From Bdellovibrionales bacterium (GTDB taxonomy: Bacteria; Bdellovibrionota; Bdellovibrionia; Bdellovibrionales; UBA1609): a stretch of 10,363 bases of DNA. A model generated the notes under the pieces. That model had not been told where the DNA came from, ran no database searches, and saw nothing but the letters and a program-made list of their open reading frames with translations. Shown here in pieces: positions 7,013-10,363 of this stretch (the first letter of the stretch is position 1; every line of letters begins with the position of its first letter). The stretch covers positions 1 to 10,363 of the forward strand of contig JANQSX010000186.1 in assembly GCA_028279085.1 (NCBI GenBank), in the 5' to 3' direction. A program made the position numbers and the translations under genes.

Positions 7013-7037
7013 TGTCCTCATTCATGGAATGAGAACA
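7013..7037. promoter_or_regulatory. Compact palindrome between the TPR gene and hpt
   Basis: CTCATTC (7017-7023), a 3-nt spacer ATG, then GAATGAG (7027-7033) form a 7-bp perfect stem. After one mismatch the stem extends by three more pairs (TGT/ACA). On the minus strand it lies after the TPR stop codon and only 4 bp before the putative hpt -35. No T run follows on either strand, so an intrinsic terminator is unlikely; an operator for hpt, or a transcript-stabilising hairpin at the end of the bamD-TPR message, fit better. Confidence 0.4.
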
Positions 7038-7072
7038 CCATTCTTAAGACCAAAGAACTTTTACTAAAGATC

Positions 7073-7828
7073 CTAATCAAGAATATTTTGAACTTTTAAA
7101 AGACAGTTATAAGCTTCTGGATTTTGAGGATGAATTTTTAAAACCCTTTCCCACTCATTGATAGCTTTAGGCAGTTGTTTATTTTCAAAGTACCATCCGG
7201 CCAGAAGAAGACGAGCGGAGATATTATCAGGGTAAAGACAGATAAAGTTCATCAAATATTTCCAGGCCGTTTCTTTCTGATTGAGTTTCCATAAAAGCCG
7301 GGCAATCTGCATTTGTCCTTCTGAATTTTGACAATATTCAAAACCCTTTATATATTCTTCTAGAGCTTGTTTTAACTGATTTTTTTTTAAATAAGCTTTA
7401 GCGGTTTGATTGTGTCTTTCCGCTATTTCCTCTTTCCAATTTTGTTCTTGTGTTTGATTTTTAATATGTCGAGCTTTCTCATAAGCTTTTTTTGCTTTTT
7501 CATAGTGTCCCAACTCATTAAGAGCAATACTTAAGTTGATAAAATATTCCGGATTTTTTTCCATTCCACAAGCTCTTTGAAAATGAGTTAAAGCCAATTG
7601 AAAAAATCCCTGATAATAAAGAGCCAAGCCTAGTAAATGATAAGCCTTAGCTGTTTTTTCAACTTCTAAAAGCCCTCTTTGCAAGATTTTTTGAGCGGCA
7701 TTCCACTGCCTCTTTTGTAAGAGTTGTTCCGCTCTTAAACAGTAATCCTTGCTTTTTAAAAGCGGAGGGGATGCAGTTGATTCGGCTGTTGAGCTTTTTG
7801 GCGAATGAAAATCCGGCTGTATTTGCAT
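7073..7828 (-). CDS. TPR-repeat protein, probably cytoplasmic
   Basis: This 251-residue helical-repeat protein has about six tetratricopeptide units, at roughly 27-59, 62-93, 96-121, 138-170, 172-200 and 203-236. They show the usual small-residue and aromatic pattern, e.g. AYHLLGLALYYQGFFQLALTHFQRA, YFINLSIALNELGHYEKAKKAYEKA and ARLLLAGWYFENKQLPKAINEWERVLKIHPQNPEAY. There is no signal peptide; the first 25 residues are Ser/Pro/Thr-rich and probably disordered. TPR arrays act as protein-binding scaffolds, so the partner, not a reaction, would define its role. The gene follows bamD by 9 bp with a Shine-Dalgarno (GAAGG) at the end of that gene, so the two are almost certainly co-transcribed. That makes a link to envelope assembly possible but unproven. 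The stop is TAG. Confidence 0.87.
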   Translation of the reverse strand: MQIQPDFHSPKSSTAESTASPPLLKSKDYCLRAEQLLQKRQWNAAQKILQRGLLEVEKTAKAYHLLGLALYYQGFFQLALTHFQRACGMEKNPEYFINLSIALNELGHYEKAKKAYEKARHIKNQTQEQNWKEEIAERHNQTAKAYLKKNQLKQALEEYIKGFEYCQNSEGQMQIARLLWKLNQKETAWKYLMNFICLYPDNISARLLLAGWYFENKQLPKAINEWERVLKIHPQNPEAYNCLLKVQNILD

Positions 7829-7837
7829 AATGACCTT

Positions 7838-8563
7838 CTAATTGTTCCGATTTTGTTTTTTTAAAGTTTTCAGTTTTTGTGCTAGGTCTTTTAAATTTTT
7901 AACGGAAGGCAAACTGGCTTTCATAGCACTTTCTTTTTCTTTACCGCTTTGTTGTTCTTTTTTTTGATCCGATGGAAGCAAAAAAGAATATTGGCGCATC
8001 AATTTTAAAACATAAGGAAGAGCGGATACCGGTTTTCCTTGATTCAAATGGAAACGGGCAATCATCCATTCTTTTCGGGCCAGCAGGTTTAAGATTTTTT
8101 GTTTATATTCCTGAACCTGGGTTCTATAGGAACTCCGTGGAAAAAGTTCTATATGCTTATTAAAGTAAAACAGAGTTTTTTTTGAAAGACTTAAATCTCT
8201 ATCCTCTGTCGTTGGAAGTTTATGAAAATAAGAAAGAGCTAAATGAAAAAGTACACGATCATTTTGAGGGTGTTTTGGATACAGTTCGGAAAAACTTCCA
8301 TAAGCTTTGACAGCTCTATCCCATTCTTCCTGGGCAAAATAAATATCCGCTATGGCTAGATCAGCTTCTTTCGCCAGACGAGAATAAAGAAATCGGCTTT
8401 TTAATTGTTTAAAATAAACCAAAGCTTTTTTGTAATAGGATTGTTCCTTAAGTTCTACAGCATGTTGAAACAGTTCTTCAGCAGAGTGGTTTTTTTTAAG
8501 AGTTTTTAAAGAACTGCAAGCTGTTAAAAAACAAATAAACATAAGAATAAGTAAATGAGTCAT
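7838..8563 (-). CDS. bamD: Outer membrane protein assembly factor BamD (lipoprotein)
   Basis: BamD is the essential lipoprotein of the BAM complex, which folds beta-barrel proteins into the outer membrane from the periplasmic side. The signal peptide ends in a lipobox LTAC with the lipidated cysteine at residue 16. The TPR-based fold follows the family pattern: AEELFQHAVELKEQSYYKKALVYF (28-51), ADIYFAQEEWDRAVKAYGSFSELYPKHP (72-99), the hallmark acidic-basic stretch TEDRDLSLSKKTLFYF (119-134), HIELFPRSSY (137-146) and NLLARKEWMIARFHLNQGK (159-177). The C-terminal 45 residues are a charged Lys/Gln/Glu-rich tail, more extended than the conserved domain requires. The start has only a weak GAAG site. 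The 109-bp gap upstream separates it from the permease gene and contains TTGACT- and TTGAAT-like hexamers but no clear full promoter. BamD assignment is strong; its partner genes are not in the window. Confidence 0.9.
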   Translation of the reverse strand: MTHLLILMFICFLTACSSLKTLKKNHSAEELFQHAVELKEQSYYKKALVYFKQLKSRFLYSRLAKEADLAIADIYFAQEEWDRAVKAYGSFSELYPKHPQNDRVLFHLALSYFHKLPTTEDRDLSLSKKTLFYFNKHIELFPRSSYRTQVQEYKQKILNLLARKEWMIARFHLNQGKPVSALPYVLKLMRQYSFLLPSDQKKEQQSGKEKESAMKASLPSVKNLKDLAQKLKTLKKQNRNN

Positions 8564-8672
8564 TGCTTCTTTTTTCTGCTCTTTTTCTCTTAAAAAGTCA
8601 ATGCTTTTAAATGATTCAAGAATAGGTCTATTACAGACAGGTGCTTAAAAACTCTGACAAAATAAATGAAAA

Positions 8673-9740
8673 TTAAATATTGCCGTTTTTAATCTGGGTA
8701 ATATGTTCATACACAGCTAAAAAAGTTACCTTAAGAGCATTAGCTACAGGAATACTGATAATCATACCTAAAATTCCCATAAACTGCCCTCCTAAAATAA
8801 TCAGTAAAACGACCGTAACCGGATGAAGGTTTACAATACGAGCCACTAGAATAGGAACCAAAATACCCGCATCAATCAGCTGCGCTACTAGAAACACACT
8901 AACAACTAAAGCTAAATCCCATGTTTCATAATTATTCACCACGGCAATAATCACTGCCGGTACTCCTCCAATAATGGGGCCTATATAAGGAATAAGGTTG
9001 GTCAGTGCGGCAAAGCCTCCCAGTAAAAAAGCAAAAGGAAAAGAAATTAAACTCAAACCAAAAAAGGTAACTAAACCCACAATGAAAGCCTCTAAAAATC
9101 TGGCTCGTATAAATTGACCTAGTTGACGGTTAATTTGATACTGAAGATCTAAAACCATTTCAAATACACTATTTGGCACTAATAGCATAAAACGTTTAGA
9201 CATTTTTTGACTGTCCTTTAGCATGAAAAAAGCCAGAAAAGGCGCTAACAATAACACACTTACAGCTTGCAAAAGATAAGAGGGAAGATCTTTTAAAATC
9301 ACCTGACTCAGGGAAAGCAGTTTGGTTTTTCCTTTTTCCTGCAACTCTACATTGAGTCCCAACCAACTTTTAATTTTTAATTCAATGTTCTCAATCAAAG
9401 TTAATAAACCTTCGGAATAACGAGGCCATTCCGATTGCAAATTACTAATCTGATGAGACACTAAAGGAAAACCCCATATTCCTAAAAAACCAATTAAACT
9501 GATTCCTGTAAGAAAAATTAAAATAAGGGCCATGTTATAACTAAAACCGGCTCTTTCCAAAGGGGCAATCAACGGACGGGCTAGATAGCTGATAACAAAA
9601 GCTAACAAGAAAGATATAAACAAATTATTTATTAAAAACAGTACAGAGCCGGCAACGATCAAAAGACCTACAAAAACCAAAAGCCTTATAATGTTTATTC
9701 GTTTGAGCCTTGTTTTGTGTTCGGCTGTTAAAGAGAGCAT
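8673..9740 (-). CDS. AI-2E family transporter (TqsA/PerM-like permease)
   Basis: This is an inner-membrane permease of the autoinducer-2 exporter superfamily. Characterised members export AI-2 (TqsA) or act as ion antiporters, so the family name does not fix the substrate. The 355-residue length is typical. Hydrophobic segments lie at about 15-30, 33-53, 68-92, 153-174, 214-232, 234-250, 255-268, 276-300 and 308-334, with a soluble region at about 95-150 as in the family. The signature NLIPYIGPIIGGVPA (248-262) and the C-terminal LHPVTVVLLIILGGQFMGILGMIISIP (305-331) are diagnostic. Its ATG directly abuts the TAA of the cNMP-binding gene (TAAATG), with only a weak GGA site, so translation probably depends on coupling to that gene. 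Confidence 0.92.
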   Translation of the reverse strand: MLSLTAEHKTRLKRINIIRLLVFVGLLIVAGSVLFLINNLFISFLLAFVISYLARPLIAPLERAGFSYNMALILIFLTGISLIGFLGIWGFPLVSHQISNLQSEWPRYSEGLLTLIENIELKIKSWLGLNVELQEKGKTKLLSLSQVILKDLPSYLLQAVSVLLLAPFLAFFMLKDSQKMSKRFMLLVPNSVFEMVLDLQYQINRQLGQFIRARFLEAFIVGLVTFFGLSLISFPFAFLLGGFAALTNLIPYIGPIIGGVPAVIIAVVNNYETWDLALVVSVFLVAQLIDAGILVPILVARIVNLHPVTVVLLIILGGQFMGILGMIISIPVANALKVTFLAVYEHITQIKNGNI

Positions 9741-10247
9741 TTAATTGTCCATCGTTTGTTTAAACTGCGAAAGCTTTTCCCCGGCTTTTTGAAGTCTTTC
9801 CCCTAAAATTTCTCCCAATTTCATAGTGATACGCACCCCGGTGGAAGGGTTTTTCTCTGTTAAATTAAGGAGATCAGGCCGAAAAAAACCTAACAGTTTA
9901 CATTCCTCCGCCGCTTGAGCGGAAACATAATGATAGCCTTTTTCTTGCACAAGACAAAGCTCTCCAAAAAAATCTCCTTCTTTTAACTGAGAAATAACAG
10001 AGGCTTCCGTTCCGTTAGAGGCGGCATGCAAAATACTCACCTTACCGCTTAAAATAATATACATTCCCAAACCTTTTCCGGTTTGAAAAATAAACTCTCC
10101 AGGAATAAAAGAGCGTTTATGAACCATACCTGCCAATAACTTTAATTCTTTTTTGCTGAGGCTTTCAAACAAAGGATTACTTTTTAAAACGGTTTCAATA
10201 TTTGTTTCTTCTTTTTTGAAAAAATTTTTCCACAAAAAATCAATCAT
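9741..10247 (-). CDS. Stand-alone cyclic nucleotide-binding (CRP/cNMP) domain protein without DNA-binding domain
   Basis: This 168-residue protein is a single cNMP-binding beta-roll. The N-terminal helices contain NPLFESLSKKELKLLAGMVHKRSFIPGEFIF (24-54), followed by GLGMYIILSGKVSI (59-72) and the phosphate-binding-cassette start GDFFGELCLV (91-100). A C-terminal amphipathic helix (about 138-165) replaces the winged helix of CRP, so it is not a transcription factor by itself. The cassette keeps the Gly-Glu of FGEL (95-96), but the arginine that normally contacts the cyclic phosphate reads His106 (GYHYVSAQA). Binding to cAMP or cGMP may be weak, altered or lost. The N-terminus MIDFLWKNFFKKEE is aromatic and basic and could touch the membrane. 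The gene is fused head-to-tail by a zero-base junction to the AI-2E permease, implying it senses something for, or regulates, that transporter. The ribosome binding site before the ATG is weak. Confidence 0.87.
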   Translation of the reverse strand: MIDFLWKNFFKKEETNIETVLKSNPLFESLSKKELKLLAGMVHKRSFIPGEFIFQTGKGLGMYIILSGKVSILHAASNGTEASVISQLKEGDFFGELCLVQEKGYHYVSAQAAEECKLLGFFRPDLLNLTEKNPSTGVRITMKLGEILGERLQKAGEKLSQFKQTMDN

Positions 10248-10264
10248 TTTACTGCACTCTCTTT

Positions 10265-10284
10265 ATTATTCTAGATTATTCTAG
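10265..10284. repeat. Perfect 10-bp tandem repeat upstream of the cNMP gene
   Basis: ATTATTCTAG occurs twice in a row (10265-10274 and 10275-10284), ending 18 bp before the start codon of the cNMP-binding gene. Each unit contains the rare palindrome CTAG. The spacing of one helical turn would let a regulator bind both copies on the same DNA face; the minus-strand reading also gives two overlapping AATAAT/TAGAAT -10-like hexamers. Confidence 0.5.
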
Positions 10285-10303
10285 TGATTTTCATCTCTTT
10301 CAA
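10275..10303 (-). promoter_or_regulatory. Possible promoter of the cNMP-AI-2E operon
   Basis: On the minus strand TTGAAA (10303-10298) is followed after 17 bp by AATAAT (10280-10275), a reasonable sigma70-like pair placed about 28 bp before the ATG. The -10 lies in the second copy of the 10-bp tandem repeat and the -35 lies inside an inverted-repeat arm, so regulation at this point is plausible. AT-rich context makes false matches common. Confidence 0.35.
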
Positions 10304-10327
10304 AAAAATCTTATCTTTTGAAAAGAG
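10295..10327. repeat. Inverted repeat overlapping the candidate -35
   Basis: CTCTTTCAAAA (10295-10305) pairs with TTTTGAAAAGAG (10316-10327), 11 bp with a single bulged A and a 10-nt loop. It covers the candidate -35 of the cNMP gene. No T run follows it on the minus strand, so it looks more like an operator than the terminator of the gene to the right, though the latter lies outside the window. Bases 10328-10363 show nothing further that I can interpret. Confidence 0.4.
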
Positions 10328-10363
10328 ACCTGCCAAGTTTTTTGTTTCTTAATTTGGCTTTAT

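Noticed and set aside
7972..8163. Plus-strand open frame opposite bamD
   Set aside because: It is antisense to a confidently identified essential gene and has no recognisable features.
8564..8672. Promoter of bamD
   Set aside because: TTGACT and TTGAAT hexamers are present on the minus strand, but neither has an acceptable -10 at 16-18 bp; the small stem GTCT/AGAC is too short to be a terminator.
8673..9740. Naming the permease tqsA and calling it an AI-2 exporter
   Set aside because: The family is functionally mixed and nothing in the window, such as luxS or lsr genes, points to AI-2 as the substrate.

Overview
The window is an AT-rich stretch of a Gram-negative genome. A diderm envelope is indicated by a BamD-type outer-membrane assembly lipoprotein, two lipobox signal peptides and a periplasmic-type lytic transglycosylase. 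The style of the proteins (a short cNMP-binding protein paired with an AI-2E permease, small TPR proteins, very large unassigned exported proteins) reminds me of Bdellovibrionota or another deltaproteobacterial-like lineage. That placement is an inference; no rRNA or other marker gene is present to settle it.

Layout. Bases 1-764 (+) hold the 3' part of an MltD-like lytic transglycosylase that begins before the window. Everything else runs on the minus strand. In transcription order from the right edge these are: a cNMP-binding-domain protein (10247-9741) joined without any gap to an AI-2E family permease (9740-8673); bamD (8563-7838) followed 9 bp later by a TPR protein (7828-7073); hpt (6943-6434); and a two-gene module (6199-842). 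The module encodes a leucine-rich-repeat lipoprotein and a 1293-residue exported, multi-membrane-segment protein that I do not recognise.

How the genes fit together. The right half is conserved housekeeping and envelope material: outer-membrane protein assembly (BamD), purine salvage (Hpt), a membrane permease and a possible cyclic-nucleotide sensor. The left half is accessory in character. The LRR lipoprotein and the giant protein are translationally coupled: the second gene's strong Shine-Dalgarno lies inside the last codons of the first, so they are probably made together and act at the same envelope location. The module sits between convergent mltD and the hpt end. Its two edges carry a near-identical 16-bp direct repeat (797-812 and 6303-6318) and, just beside it, a near-identical 15/16-bp inverted pair (839-853 and 6285-6300). 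These repeats suggest the module may have been inserted or may be exchangeable, but no transposase, integrase or tRNA is visible, so this remains a hypothesis. I saw no RNA genes, CRISPR array, insertion sequence or convincing rho-independent terminator.
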